Shown: positions 1-9,517 of the stretch, in pieces | Numbering within the stretch: the first letter of the stretch is position 1 | Layout: every line of letters starts with the position of its first letter | NCBI GenBank assembly: GCA_944326475.1 | Contig: CALVEC010000007.1 | Span: 1 to 64,000 of the forward strand | Source of the DNA: Candidatus Gastranaerophilales bacterium | GTDB lineage: Bacteria; Cyanobacteriota; Vampirovibrionia; Gastranaerophilales; Gastranaerophilaceae | DNA: 64,000 bases | Direction of reading: 5' to 3' | The notes under the pieces: model-generated | Seen by the model: the letters and a program-made list of their open reading frames with translations, nothing else | Database searches by the model: none | Told to the model about the DNA's origin: nothing | Position numbers and translations under genes: made by a program

Positions 1-663
1 GGCAATCTCGATACTGAATCATTAAAAAGAGATATGATTGTTGCTTCAGGTAAAAACAGTGTACTAAACGAAGTTGAAGCATTAAAAATGCTCGAAGAAC
101 TTAAACAAAACGGCAGACCTGAGCCTGTTACTCCTGCTCCGGAACCTATAGACACTGAACCTGTAGATGTTGAAGATGAAGACATTGATATTGAACCGGT
201 TCCTACACCTGCTCCTGAACCAGAGCCGGAACCAACTCCAGAACCGGAACCAGAGCCTGAACCGGTTGATGAAGGTCCTTGTTATCAGGTTGTTGTTCAA
301 AACAACGAATCTCCGGCTATGCTTGCTAAAAAATACGGTGTATCCGTTGAAGAAATTCTTGAACTCAACAAAGATCAAGTCAGAATCTTCAGCGATTGCG
401 AAGGCAAAAAGCATAAAGGATTTTTGGTCGGTGCTGTTATTGACTTACCTTGTGACGCTAATATTGCAAACGCTAAAGGCAACCTCACAAGCCAGCAGTC
501 TAAACAGCTCTACGAAAATATTTTCGTCAAAAAAGCAAACGAAGGCGATGTCTGGTGCGAAGAAAAACAGGCTACCAGAAAAGAACTCTACGACCTCGCC
601 GTCAAAAACGCTCAAAAACGCTTTGAACAAGACCAGGCTCAACAAAAGAAACAAGCTCAATAA
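1..663 (+). CDS. LysM-domain protein, 5' end outside the window
   Basis: The frame is open from base 1, with an in-frame ATG at 34 that need not be the start, so this is the C-terminal part of a longer protein. About residues 40-90 of the visible part form a Pro/Glu-rich low-complexity linker of repeated PEP units. A single LysM-like module follows (CYQVVVQNNESPAMLAKKYG, then a VSVEEILELN helix). The tail is charged and Gln-rich. LysM domains bind peptidoglycan or chitin, and Pro/Glu linkers usually span the periplasm or wall, so an envelope role is inferred. The catalytic or membrane part, if any, lies upstream and cannot be seen. A strong hairpin terminator follows at 728-757. Confidence 0.75.
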   Translation, partial: GNLDTESLKRDMIVASGKNSVLNEVEALKMLEELKQNGRPEPVTPAPEPIDTEPVDVEDEDIDIEPVPTPAPEPEPEPTPEPEPEPEPVDEGPCYQVVVQNNESPAMLAKKYGVSVEEILELNKDQVRIFSDCEGKKHKGFLVGAVIDLPCDANIANAKGNLTSQQSKQLYENIFVKKANEGDVWCEEKQATRKELYDLAVKNAQKRFEQDQAQQKKQAQ

Positions 664-727
664 GCTTGATAAGCTAAATAGGTTTCTTTATTTGAAACCA
701 GGTATGAAATACAATATGAAACACAAT

Positions 728-757
728 AAAAGCACCGCGCAAATGCGCGGTGCTTTT
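728..757 (+). terminator. Rho-independent terminator after the LysM gene
   Basis: A perfect 13-bp stem (aaaagcaccgcgc pairing with gcgcggtgctttt) closes a 4-nt loop and ends in T residues. It lies 65 bp after the LysM gene stop. Confidence 0.8.
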
Positions 758-770
758 GAGTATAATCAAA

Positions 771-804
771 CAAATTCCCAACCTTATTCAAGATTGGGAA
801 TTTG
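771..804 (-). terminator. Probable terminator of tuf
   Basis: An 11-bp stem (caaattcccaa pairing with ttgggaatttg) lies 28 bp past the tuf stop on the minus strand. It forms a back-to-back pair with the terminator of the convergent LysM gene. Confidence 0.6.
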
Positions 805-831
805 TAAATTTGAAAGTTATATCTAAAATTA

Positions 832-2040
832 TTAAGCGATAATTTTATCTACAACACCTGCACCAACGGTACGTCCGCCTTCTCTGATAGCGAATCTCAT
901 ACCTTCTTCGATAGCTACAGGAGCGATAAGTTCAACTTCCATAACAACGTTGTCACCAGGCATTACCATTTCGCCGTCGAATTTGATAGAACCTGTAACG
1001 TCAGTTGTTCTGATATAGAACTGAGGTCTGTAACCGGGGAAGAAAGGAGTGTGACGTCCGCCTTCATCTTTTGTCAAAACGTAAACGTTAGCTGTGAATT
1101 TAGTGTGCGGAGTGATAGAACCGGGAGCAGCCAATACCTGACCTCTCTGAATTTCAGTTTTATCAACACCACGGAGCAAAGCACCGATGTTATCACCGGC
1201 AAGACCTTCGTCCAACATTTTTCTGAACATTTCAACACCGGTAACAGTTGTTTTTTTAGTTTCGCCGAAACCAACGATTTCAACTTCCTGACCGACTTTA
1301 ACTCTGCCTCTTTCAACACGACCTGTAGCAACAGTACCACGACCTGTGATAGAGAATACGTCTTCAACCGGCATAAGGAACGGTTTGTCAAGATCACGTT
1401 CAGGTGTCGGAACGTAAGAGTCAACAGCATCCATAAGTTCCCAGATTTTGTCAACCCATTTGTCTTCACCTCTTTGAATGCTCGGATTAGCTTGAACAGC
1501 TTCTAATGCTTTCAAAGCAGAACCTTTGATTATCGGAATATTGTCACCGTCAAATTCGTATTTAGATAACAATTCTCTTGTTTCCATTTCAACGAGTTCG
1601 AGCAATTCTTCATCGTCAACCATATCGCATTTGTTAAGGAATACAACAAGTCTCGGTACACCAACCTGACGAGCAAGAAGAATGTGCTCACGAGTTTGAG
1701 GCATCGGACCGTCTGTAGCTGCGATAACGAGAATACCGCCGTCCATCTGAGCTGCACCTGTAATCATGTTTTTAACATAGTCAGCGTGACCGGGGCAGTC
1801 AACGTGAGCGTAGTGTCTGTCTTTTGTTTCGTATTCTACGTGAGCTGTAGAAATAGTAATACCTCTAGCTTTTTCTTCCGGAGCAGCATCGATTTCATCG
1901 AATTTTTTAGCTTGAGCTTGTCCTGCTGCAGCCAGAACAGCTGTAATAGCAGCTGTCAATGTTGTTTTACCGTGGTCAACGTGGCCTACTGTACCAATGT
2001 TAACGTGCGGTTTTGTACGTTCATACTTTTCGCGTGCCAT
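832..2040 (-). CDS. tuf: Elongation factor Tu
   Basis: GTPase that delivers aminoacyl-tRNA to the ribosome. The protein is 402 aa, the usual bacterial length. The G1 loop GHVDHGKT is at residues 19-26, the switch sequence RGITI follows, and G3 (DCPGHADY) and G4 (NKCD) are present, followed by domains II and III ending in [11 protein letters not shown]. The start has a clear AGGAG Shine-Dalgarno 8 nt upstream. The gene stands alone here: the next gene upstream is a TolC family gene, not fusA or rpsG, so it is probably a separate transcription unit with its own strong promoter at 2134-2170. Identification is essentially certain. Confidence 0.98.
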   Translation of the reverse strand: MAREKYERTKPHVNIGTVGHVDHGKTTLTAAITAVLAAAGQAQAKKFDEIDAAPEEKARGITISTAHVEYETKDRHYAHVDCPGHADYVKNMITGAAQMDGGILVIAATDGPMPQTREHILLARQVGVPRLVVFLNKCDMVDDEELLELVEMETRELLSKYEFDGDNIPIIKGSALKALEAVQANPSIQRGEDKWVDKIWELMDAVDSYVPTPERDLDKPFLMPVEDVFSITGRGTVATGRVERGRVKVGQEVEIVGFGETKKTTVTGVEMFRKMLDEGLAGDNIGALLRGVDKTEIQRGQVLAAPGSITPHTKFTANVYVLTKDEGGRHTPFFPGYRPQFYIRTTDVTGSIKFDGEMVMPGDNVVMEVELIAPVAIEEGMRFAIREGGRTVGAGVVDKIIA

Positions 2041-2133
2041 GAGATTAATCTCCTTTTCGTAATGTAATATCTTCGTTCTTTATCTATTTATTTTCAAAAT
2101 AGTGACACTAAAGCGGGCATATTTAGCCCCTTT

Positions 2134-2170
2134 ATTATACTTATATTATATGCTCATTTTAATTTGTCAA
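2134..2170 (-). promoter_or_regulatory. tuf promoter and leader hairpin
   Basis: Minus strand: a perfect -35 TTGACA (2165-2170), a 16-nt spacer and TAATAT (2143-2148), with further TATAAT hexamers overlapping at 2145-2150 and at 2134-2139. The roughly 95-nt leader has a small hairpin (AAAG-GGGC pairing with GCCC-CTTT, near 2110-2133). Confidence 0.65.
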
Positions 2171-2202
2171 GATTTTCTTTACCAGAAAGAGCCTACATGG
2201 CT

Positions 2203-3699
2203 TTATTTTTTCCTCAAATAAGACTTTTCATCATAGCCGTTTAGCAGACTTTTAACTGTAATCGCGCCGGTATCAAACAAAAGCTGAATTTGAGAACGGT
2301 TGTATTCAATGACTGAAGAAATATATCCGCGTCTTGCCTGAACTTTTGTTGATTGCGAATCAAGAACATCTATAAAAGTGTTTGTACCGACCTCAAATCC
2401 GACGAGAGAAAAGTTCAAACCTTCATCCGCTGCTTCAACCTCTTTTTCAGCTGCATCTATTTTTTCAAGAGCTGATTTTGAGTTATAGAAAGAGTTTAAA
2501 ATAGCTTTTTTAACGTTATTTTTCAAAACTTTCAATTCAAGTTCTGCAGCACGCACTTTTTCAAGATCGGCATTCTTTTGTGTAAGTGTTTTAACTCCAA
2601 GCTTTTCCCCTAGCGGCCATACGGCATTAAGGCTTAAAGTATAGTTAGCAGACAGACTTCCGCCTTGCAGTGTTCCTGCGCGACCCATTTCATACGACAG
2701 AGTAACATAAGGTGCAAACATTGTGTAATTCCGATTTTTTATCAAATTTAAAGAACGAATATTGAGTTCTTTAGACTTTATATCCTCTCTGAGTTTCAAA
2801 GCTATATTGTAAAGACCTTCAATATTATATTTTGTATCCATCAATTTATGAACCCGGGCATTTGTTTCAACAGGATAAAGAGGAATCGTTATATCTATTC
2901 CCATTATATCTGCAAGATCAGCTTGCCGAAGTCTCAATGCATTAAGCTGTGTTACCAATTCTTTTTTTGCAATGGCAAGTTCTGCATCTGCACGCAAAAC
3001 ATCATATTTAGTGCCTACACCTATTTCATATCTCGCTTTCATCAATTTTTGCTGTTCCGACCGGTCTCGCAAATTCGCCAGTAAAACCTCAAATCCCAGT
3101 TTTGCTTCCAACAGAGAATAATAGCAAAGCGCCGTATTCAGCAGCAATTCATCTTTTGAATAATTATAATCGTGTCCTGCCGCACGATAAAGTTTTTTCT
3201 GACTGGCAATTGTAAAAAGCGGACTGCCGTTTCCGATTATCGGATAAGAAATATTGAAACCGCTGTAGACGGGGTTTGTTTCGATACGCCTCGGCAAAAT
3301 TCCGCCGACAAGAAATTCACCTCTCAAATCCTGCACCTGATATCTGTAGTAAAAGTCCGGAAGCAGTTCAGAGAGTGCATTTGCATACATCCATTTTGCT
3401 TCTTTTTCCTCATGTTTTTTAATTTTTAATCTGGAACTGTTTTCAAGCGCTATTTCAACACAATCTTTCAAATTTACAGGTATCAAATCTATATCAAGCC
3501 CCTGTTTTATCGCATTATCCAATTCTTCCTGAATTTTTGCATTGTCTTTCTCGCTGTTGTTTTTCATACGTTCAAGAAACGTATCATTTGAGTAATCCCA
3601 TATCAAAGAATCGGCAGAATAAGAAATATTCACAGCGGCAAAACAAAATATAATTATACTTATTATAATTTTTTTAATTGCATTCATACTTGAAAGCAT
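2203..3699 (-). CDS. TolC-family outer-membrane channel protein
   Basis: Probable outer-membrane efflux or type I secretion channel. The 498-aa protein starts with a short basic segment and a hydrophobic stretch (IIISIIIFCFAAVNISYSA) that fits a signal peptide cleaved near residue 29. Two long heptad-rich halves follow in the usual TolC arrangement: paired amphipathic helices (LEVLLANLRDRSEQQKLMKA-like, then a matching helix near residues 380-440) with beta-strand segments between them. The end motif (VGFEVGTNTFIDVLDSQ) is typical of the family. No inner-membrane pump genes are adjacent, so the substrate is unknown. A GATAAT box lies exactly 6 nt before the first ATG, supporting that start, though the -35 is poor. 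An alternative ATG is 4 codons in. Confidence 0.88.
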   Translation of the reverse strand: MLSSMNAIKKIIISIIIFCFAAVNISYSADSLIWDYSNDTFLERMKNNSEKDNAKIQEELDNAIKQGLDIDLIPVNLKDCVEIALENSSRLKIKKHEEKEAKWMYANALSELLPDFYYRYQVQDLRGEFLVGGILPRRIETNPVYSGFNISYPIIGNGSPLFTIASQKKLYRAAGHDYNYSKDELLLNTALCYYSLLEAKLGFEVLLANLRDRSEQQKLMKARYEIGVGTKYDVLRADAELAIAKKELVTQLNALRLRQADLADIMGIDITIPLYPVETNARVHKLMDTKYNIEGLYNIALKLREDIKSKELNIRSLNLIKNRNYTMFAPYVTLSYEMGRAGTLQGGSLSANYTLSLNAVWPLGEKLGVKTLTQKNADLEKVRAAELELKVLKNNVKKAILNSFYNSKSALEKIDAAEKEVEAADEGLNFSLVGFEVGTNTFIDVLDSQSTKVQARRGYISSVIEYNRSQIQLLFDTGAITVKSLLNGYDEKSYLRKK

Positions 3700-3848
3700 A
3701 TTTGAATTATCGAATTAATCTTATTACCCCGTACGGTTAATCAGACGGATATATTTTGCAAAAAAATTTGAACATGAAGACCTAAAGATTTTTTTTATTT
3801 TTTAATATAAAATAATACAGGCACAAATCTTAACTTTTCAGGAGAAAT

Positions 3849-5156
3849 ATGACAAAAGTTGCACTTATAAATCACGGATGTTCCAAAAATCTTGTAGACT
3901 CCGAACTTATGCTGGGAATGCTTGCTGAGGAAGGAATAGAAGTAACATTAGACGAATCGAAAGCCGATATTGTCATAGTTAACACCTGTTCATTCATTCA
4001 CGACGCGGAAAAAGAATCCGTGCAATCCATACTGCAAATGGTTAATGAAAACAAAAAAGTAATAATAACAGGATGTCTTCCCCAAAAACACAAAGAAGAA
4101 TTAAAAGAAGCAATCCCGGAGGCTATTGCAATGCTGGGTACTACAGACATAAAAAAAATAGTTGATGTAGTAAAAAAAATAGACAATAAAGAAAATGATT
4201 TTATATATGAGATAGCAGAAAAACCTCAATATATCTATCCTGAAAATGTAGAACGCCAGCAAATTACAATAGGTTCCAGCTCCTACATAAAAATTGCTGA
4301 CGGCTGCAACTACAGATGCGGATATTGTATAATACCGCAGCTTCGCGGAGAATACCGCTCAAGAGATATCGAGCATATTGTTCGGGAAGCAAAACATCTG
4401 GGCGAAAAAGGTGTTGCGGAAATAGTTCTTATTGCACAAGACACAACAAGCTACGGCATTGATATTTACGGCAAGCCGTCTCTTGCAAGACTTTTAAGAG
4501 AATTGAACAAGGTCGAAGAAATAGACTGGATAAGAGTAATGTACACATATCCGTCTATGATTGATGATGAATTGATAAATGCTTTTGCTGAATGCGAAAA
4601 GGTTGTTAAATACATTGATATGCCGCTCCAGCACTCACATCCTGAAATCCTCAGAGCAATGCGGAGACCGGTTATGGATTATGAAGCTCTGATATCAAAA
4701 ATCAGGACAAAAATTCCGGATGTCGCACTGAGAACAACTTTTATTGTCGGTTATCCGGGTGAAACGGATGAATGTTTTGAAGATTTGTATAATTTTGTTG
4801 AAAAAATGCGCTTTGACAGGATGGGTGTTTTTGAATTTTCAAAAGAAAGAAATACAGTGGCTTACAGCCTGCCCCATCAGGTTTATGCAAAAGTAAAAAA
4901 ACAACGAAAAAACAAGTTAATGCAACTGCAGCAAAAAATTTCAAAAGAAATAAACGAAACATTTATCGGTAAAAAACTACCTTGCCTGATAGAAGCGGTC
5001 ACACAGGAACAAACGGTTATAGCAAGAAGTTACAGAGATGCTCCGGAAATTGACGGACTTGTTTATATTGAATCAGATAGAGAATTGATTCCCGGAGATA
5101 TTGAAAATATAGAGATCACCTGCGCAGATGAATATGATCTGTACGGGAATATATAA
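3849..5156 (+). CDS. rimO: Ribosomal protein S12 methylthiotransferase RimO
   Basis: Radical-SAM enzyme that adds a methylthio group to an Asp of ribosomal protein S12. The 435-aa protein has an N-terminal UPF0004 domain whose three Cys (11, 47, 76) should hold one Fe-S cluster. The radical-SAM motif CNYRCGYC (Cys 153, 157, 160) is followed by a TRAM-like C-terminal domain from about residue 370. The opening INHGCSKNLVDSE favours RimO over the tRNA enzyme MiaB. The start has an AGGAGA Shine-Dalgarno 6 nt upstream. It is a single-gene unit, divergent from the TolC-type gene and convergent with the flagellin gene. Confidence 0.95.
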   Translation: MTKVALINHGCSKNLVDSELMLGMLAEEGIEVTLDESKADIVIVNTCSFIHDAEKESVQSILQMVNENKKVIITGCLPQKHKEELKEAIPEAIAMLGTTDIKKIVDVVKKIDNKENDFIYEIAEKPQYIYPENVERQQITIGSSSYIKIADGCNYRCGYCIIPQLRGEYRSRDIEHIVREAKHLGEKGVAEIVLIAQDTTSYGIDIYGKPSLARLLRELNKVEEIDWIRVMYTYPSMIDDELINAFAECEKVVKYIDMPLQHSHPEILRAMRRPVMDYEALISKIRTKIPDVALRTTFIVGYPGETDECFEDLYNFVEKMRFDRMGVFEFSKERNTVAYSLPHQVYAKVKKQRKNKLMQLQQKISKEINETFIGKKLPCLIEAVTQEQTVIARSYRDAPEIDGLVYIESDRELIPGDIENIEITCADEYDLYGNI

Positions 5157-5245
5157 ACAAATACTAACCGGATAATAAAACTGCGCTGCAGACAAAACCT
5201 ACGTAAAACTCCGTACTCTAAAGGTCGGCGGGGGTAATCTGTGCT

Positions 5246-5278
5246 CCCCTCTCCGACGGGAGAGGGGTAGGGTGGGGA
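5246..5278. repeat. REP-like palindrome downstream of rimO and flagellin
   Basis: CCCCTCTCC (5246-5254) pairs with GGAGAGGGG (5259-5267) and is followed by tagggtgggg. This GC-rich palindrome in an AT-rich genome has the form of the REP-like intergenic palindromes common in many bacteria. A related, broken-up version lies at 7817-7980, on the other side of the flagellin gene. It may also serve as a terminator between the convergent genes. Confidence 0.55.
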
Positions 5279-5302
5279 ACGGCATGACGGGGAAAGGAAG
5301 CG

Positions 5303-7287
5303 CTACCCTATCAGTGACAGGACTATTGACGCGTGGAGGTTTTGGGATTGCGCGAGGAGCGCGGAGGAGGTTTGCTGGAGAATCTGATTCTTCACAAAAT
5401 CCGCCGACTCATTCGCAATATCCGCGTCCATTATGGTCGATTTTGCCGATGTAAAATTCTGGATAGTCGTGGTTTGCGACTCGAGAATCGAGGACAAGCG
5501 GTTAATCACAGCGCCGAACTCTGAGCGTTTTGTATTTATGCGCGACAATACCTCGTCAATGTCCTCAATCGCTGCCGCGCAGGAGTCTGCAGACGAAAAA
5601 TCCACATCGAACGCGCCAAGGTCGAATGAGGTGTCGACATAGATCGCAGATGTCGAACTAGAATCCGAGCCTATTTGCAGCCGTACGGCTCCAGGAATCG
5701 GCACATCTCCTCCGCCGGGTGTGTTCGGGTCATCAGCGTCAGAATCACCGCCTGGGTTTGTAGACGATTGGGTCTGCCATTTCAATTTTGGCGGATACGT
5801 CGAAAAATCCCAAACCGTATCATCCCATCCTTGCCAGTTCGTGGGGTCTTGCATTTGAGACGTTGTCAGCCCATTATTATTTGTAAAAACTCCCATACCA
5901 TCATCATAACCATATGCAATATTCTGACCTGTTGTTTCTGGATTCCATATTGAATTTTCAAGTTTTCCACCTCCCATACTTTCTCCAACTAATCCACCAA
6001 CATATGTTACTCCCAGAACAACACCTGTCGCATAAGAATTAGAAATAATTCCACCATAATTGTTACCAACAAGACCACCGACACCTTCGCTCCCAGTCAC
6101 GTCATTCGATGTATAAGAGTTTGAAATTGTACCAAATGCATTCATGCCAACAAGACCACCGGTCAAAACACCATTTCCCTCTATCCTCCCCGCTGCATAA
6201 GAGTTTGATACTGTTCCATAAGTTTGATATCCAACAAGCGCGCCGGAATATGAAGCTCCATCAATATTTCCATTACTGAAAATATTTCCAATAACACAGC
6301 AGTTTGTTATATTACCCATCAACACTGGGGCAATTCCGCCTACATAGCAAGAACCTACTATATTTACATTTTCAAGACACAAATCCTTAACTTCACCTCC
6401 GGTCATTGTATTAGGGTCGCCAATACCTACAAACAAGCCGGCACCATCTTCATCAGGTCTATTTATTGTTAAGTTTGAAATTGTATAACCGTTTCCGTCT
6501 AATACGCCGGTGAAACCCTGTCCGGTTCCAGCATCCACATCAACTTCCCCTATCGGATTCCAGTTGGAGTAGGATGACAGGTCGATGTCGTTCATGAGGA
6601 TGTATTTACCGTCGAGGTCATTGCGGATGTTGTCGAGGTCTTGGGCGGTTTTGATGACTGTATAACCCTGGTCTATGGCTTCTTGTTCGGAGATACGATT
6701 AATCTGTTGGATAAAGCCGCTGCTGCTTTTTGCGTCAGGAGTGGAGTTTAAGGTATTGATACCGGCTAAAGAACTGGTATTAGCGGTATTACCGGTATAC
6801 CCCCCCCCCCCCATAGGGTGGAGATAGCTGCTGTGCCTGCGTTTTGGGTAGTTAGATTCCAAGTTGCGTTTGTATTAAAAATACTTTTGCCGTTGAATAA
6901 TGTGCCCTGCTGAATTTGTTTTAGTTGGGCAACGAGTGAGTCTGCCTCGTTTTGCATGGCATCTAAGGAGTTCTCATCGTAAACTCCGTTTGCGCCCTGG
7001 ACTGCAAGGTCTCTCAGGCGGTTGAGGATGTTTGTCATGTTTGACAAGGAGCCTTCGGCGGTGTTTAGGAGGGATATGCCGTCTTGGGCATTCTTTTGGG
7101 CTTGTTTAAGACCGCGGATGTTGGCATTGAGGTTTGAGGCAACAAACATGCCTGCAGCGTCGTCGGCAGCACAATTCACCTTATACCCCGTGCTCATGCG
7201 CTCTAATGCCGTGTTTAGGCTGAACGATGCAAGGTTAAGGTTTCGTTGGGTTGTCAGCACTGATGGGTTATAGTTTGTGCTTATCAT
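5303..7287 (-). CDS. fliC: Flagellin with GLUG-repeat insert, out of frame at a poly-G tract
   Basis: Flagellar filament protein. Residues 1-145 are a classic flagellin N-terminal domain (LNTALERMSTGYKVN, AADDAAGMFVASNL, LRDLAVQGANG). The last 90 or so residues are the matching C-terminal domain (NRLSSILE, DADIANESADFVKNQILQQ). Between them sits a large insert of about 400 residues with repeated GLUG-type motifs (GGLVG followed by ISNSY), as found in bacterial surface adhesins. Frame is lost at a run of 13 G (6800-6812): as written, translation stops at 6766 after 173 aa. A run of 11 or 14 G would restore one protein of about 660 aa. AGGAG precedes the start. The gene edges look more GC-rich than the insert, suggesting a mosaic. 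Phase variation and assembly error are both possible. Confidence 0.85.
6800..6812 (-). repeat. 13-nt homopolymeric G tract inside flagellin
   Basis: Thirteen C on the plus strand (G on the coding strand) lie just after codon TGG at the end of the conserved N-terminal domain. The reading frames before and after the tract are both long and flagellin-like, but are offset by one base. Homopolymeric G/C tracts of this length are classic slipped-strand phase-variation switches. Confidence 0.9.
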
Positions 7288-8100
7288 TCCTGTATTCTCC
7301 TGTGATTGTTACGATACTTTTTTGCTTTTTTTGTTTTTGGGTTTGTTGCTTTACTTTACGCGTCATCCTGAGCTTGTCTCAGGATCTGTACCAGCATTGA
7401 TTGTAAAAACAATCTTTGAGGTTGGTTGAAAAGTATTTTTTTCGTCACGCTAGGATTATTGCTACCCTCTGCGTTTGTACAGATGCTGAAACAAGTTCAG
7501 CATGACATTATATTTTTTGTAGGATTGGTAAATCCAACCTACTACTGTCATGCTGAAGCGCCAGACGTTTGTGTCAGCTTTAATATTTCCATGTTCAGCA
7601 TCTTGCCGGCGCTGCGTTCAGCGCAAAATGCCAAGCGTGTAAGATCCTGAACACACACGATTATCACTGCGCTCCTGATTTATCGCTTCAGGATGACAGA
7701 AGTTTTTTGTATTTTAAAATACGTCTTTTGTTTTTCTATTCACTTTTCAAGTTGCGATTTTGCCGGATACCGGCGGGGTTGTTGCCTTTGCTTTTTGTTA
7801 CTGAGTGAAAGACATTGACGCCCTCACCCCTGCCCTCTGTCTTGGATTTACTTCACGCTCACAGAGTTTCACCTTTTGTGCTTTGCACAAGCCGGCTCAA
7901 TCTGTTCGCTACCCGGACTAACTCCCTTCTGTCGTGTCGTCCGTCCGTAAATCCGTTCCCCCAGGAGAGGGAGTTGGGTTTATATTTGTTTTTCAGGATT
8001 TCTTTCCATCCCTTATATTGTCATTCTATCTCTTTTTCCTCTCATGACCATTCTTATTTAGTTGGATTTTTTTCATACTTTAGTTGGAAATATTCAATAA
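7288..8100. repeat. Gene-free region with REP-like repeats upstream of flagellin
   Basis: No convincing gene in about 800 bp. It holds several degenerate copies of a palindrome of the type gtcatcctgag-cttgtctcaggatc: 7362-7386, 7481-7507, a half copy at 7546-7562, and a copy with an internal insertion at 7641-7700. A hairpin with AGGATTGG and CCAACCT arms is at 7521-7540. Split arms of the GC-rich palindrome seen at 5246 lie at about 7817-7840 and 7962-7980. A member of the first family recurs at 56183-56210, so these are dispersed genomic repeats. The flagellin Shine-Dalgarno lies at the left edge, and no convincing flagellin promoter was found. Confidence 0.55.
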
Positions 8101-8132
8101 TAAAAAGCCCTTCTGTTAAGACAGAAGGGCTT
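8101..8132 (-). terminator. metK terminator
   Basis: A perfect 12-bp stem (aagcccttctgt pairing with acagaagggctt) with a TAAG loop is followed on the minus strand by TTTTTATTATT. It lies 19 bp past the metK stop. Confidence 0.85.
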
Positions 8133-8150
8133 CGAGATGTATAAAAACAG

Positions 8151-9422
8151 TTAACAAGAGCAGCAATTAGAAGCTGCCTGTTCTTTTAAAAGAGCGGCTT
8201 TATCCGTTTGCTCCCAGGGCACATAAATATCAGTACGTCCCATATGTCCGTATGCAGCAAGTTTCTGATAGAATTTGCCGCCATTTTTTGCCGGAAGTCC
8301 TCTCAAATCAAACTGATTTATAATAGCAGCCGGTCTCAAATCAAAGTTCTTTTTGATTAATTCCGCTATTTCGTCATCAGAGATTTTTCCTGTTCCGAAT
8401 GTATCAACCATAACTGAAACAGGCTCAGCAACACCTATAGCATAGCCGAGTTCTACTTCACATTTTGATGCCAATCCTGCTGCTACAATATTTTTTGCAA
8501 CATATCTTGTCGCATAAGCAGCCGAGCGGTCAACTTTTGTGGGGTCTTTGCCGGAGAAAGCACCGCCGCCGTGTCTTGAATAACCGCCGTATGTATCAAC
8601 AATAATTTTTCTTCCCGTAAGACCGGCATCACCTTGAGGTCCGCCGATTACAAATCTTCCTGACGGGTTGATAAGGTATTTTGTTTTTTCATCAGGCTTA
8701 ATATTGCAATCTTCAAATACAGGTTTTATAACTTTTTCGATTAAGTCTTCTCTGATTATGTCTTGAACCTCTTTGTTGTCTGAAACACCGTTTATTTCAG
8801 GGTCATGCTGTGTAGAAAGAACGATTGTGTCGATTCTTGAAGGCTTTCCGTCTATATATTCAACAGTAACCTGCGATTTTCCGTCGGGTCTGAGATAGCC
8901 TAAAGAGCCGTTTTTTCTGACCTGTGCGAGTCTGTATGCCAGTTTGTGTGCAAGACTGATAGGCAAAGGCATTAGCTCAGGAGTTTCGTCGCAAGCGTAA
9001 CCAAACATAATACCCTGGTCGCCTGCGCCGACATTTTCTGTTTCTTGTGCAGATGTGTCAGCATTGTTATTTCTGGATTCGAGCGCTTTGTTTACACCGC
9101 CTGCAATGTCTGTAGACTGTTCATCAATAGACGTTAATACAGCGCAGGTTTTGTAATCAAATCCGCCGCCTTCTTTGCCGTTATATCCTATATTTTTAAT
9201 AGTATTTCTAACGATTGAGGGGATATCTACATAACAATCGGAGGTAATTTCTCCGCATACAAGAGCCATACCTGTTGTGACCGTAGTTTCTGCGGCAACT
9301 CTGGAATTACGGTCTTTTGTTAAAAATTCATCCAGAATAGCATCTGAAATCTGGTCACAAACTTTGTCAGGGTGACCTTCAGTTACAGATTCGGATGTGA
9401 ATAAGAATCTTTTTGAAGCCAT
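8151..9422 (-). CDS. metK: S-adenosylmethionine synthetase
   Basis: Makes S-adenosylmethionine from methionine and ATP. The start chosen ([20 protein letters not shown]) gives 423 aa. It has an AAAGGGA Shine-Dalgarno upstream and avoids an 11-residue extension that the longer open frame would add. Family motifs are intact: [17 protein letters not shown] near the N-terminus, [12 protein letters not shown] in the centre, and [13 protein letters not shown] followed by [19 protein letters not shown] with the catalytic and K+-binding residues. The extreme C-terminus is odd, ending in SNCCSC. It may supply SAM to the radical-SAM enzymes of the window. Confidence 0.97.
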   Translation of the reverse strand: MASKRFLFTSESVTEGHPDKVCDQISDAILDEFLTKDRNSRVAAETTVTTGMALVCGEITSDCYVDIPSIVRNTIKNIGYNGKEGGGFDYKTCAVLTSIDEQSTDIAGGVNKALESRNNNADTSAQETENVGAGDQGIMFGYACDETPELMPLPISLAHKLAYRLAQVRKNGSLGYLRPDGKSQVTVEYIDGKPSRIDTIVLSTQHDPEINGVSDNKEVQDIIREDLIEKVIKPVFEDCNIKPDEKTKYLINPSGRFVIGGPQGDAGLTGRKIIVDTYGGYSRHGGGAFSGKDPTKVDRSAAYATRYVAKNIVAAGLASKCEVELGYAIGVAEPVSVMVDTFGTGKISDDEIAELIKKNFDLRPAAIINQFDLRGLPAKNGGKFYQKLAAYGHMGRTDIYVPWEQTDKAALLKEQAASNCCSC

Positions 9423-9517
9423 TTTTTTACTTCCCTTTCTAACAATTATCAACAAGATAGTAAATCAAAAGAAATGAAAAGGAAAGAAAGGTCAGTATTG
9501 TACTTTACATAGCTTAA

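Noticed and set aside
167-826. 219-aa ORF in another frame over the LysM gene
   Set aside because: It is a shadow of the Pro/Glu linker region and passes through the terminator hairpin.
5272-5953. Several ORFs on the plus strand across the flagellin gene
   Set aside because: They are antisense shadows of a GC-rich coding region without start signals.
7426-8144. ORFs of 74 and 109 aa in the flagellin upstream region
   Set aside because: They run through REP-like repeats, with no start signal and no protein-like pattern.
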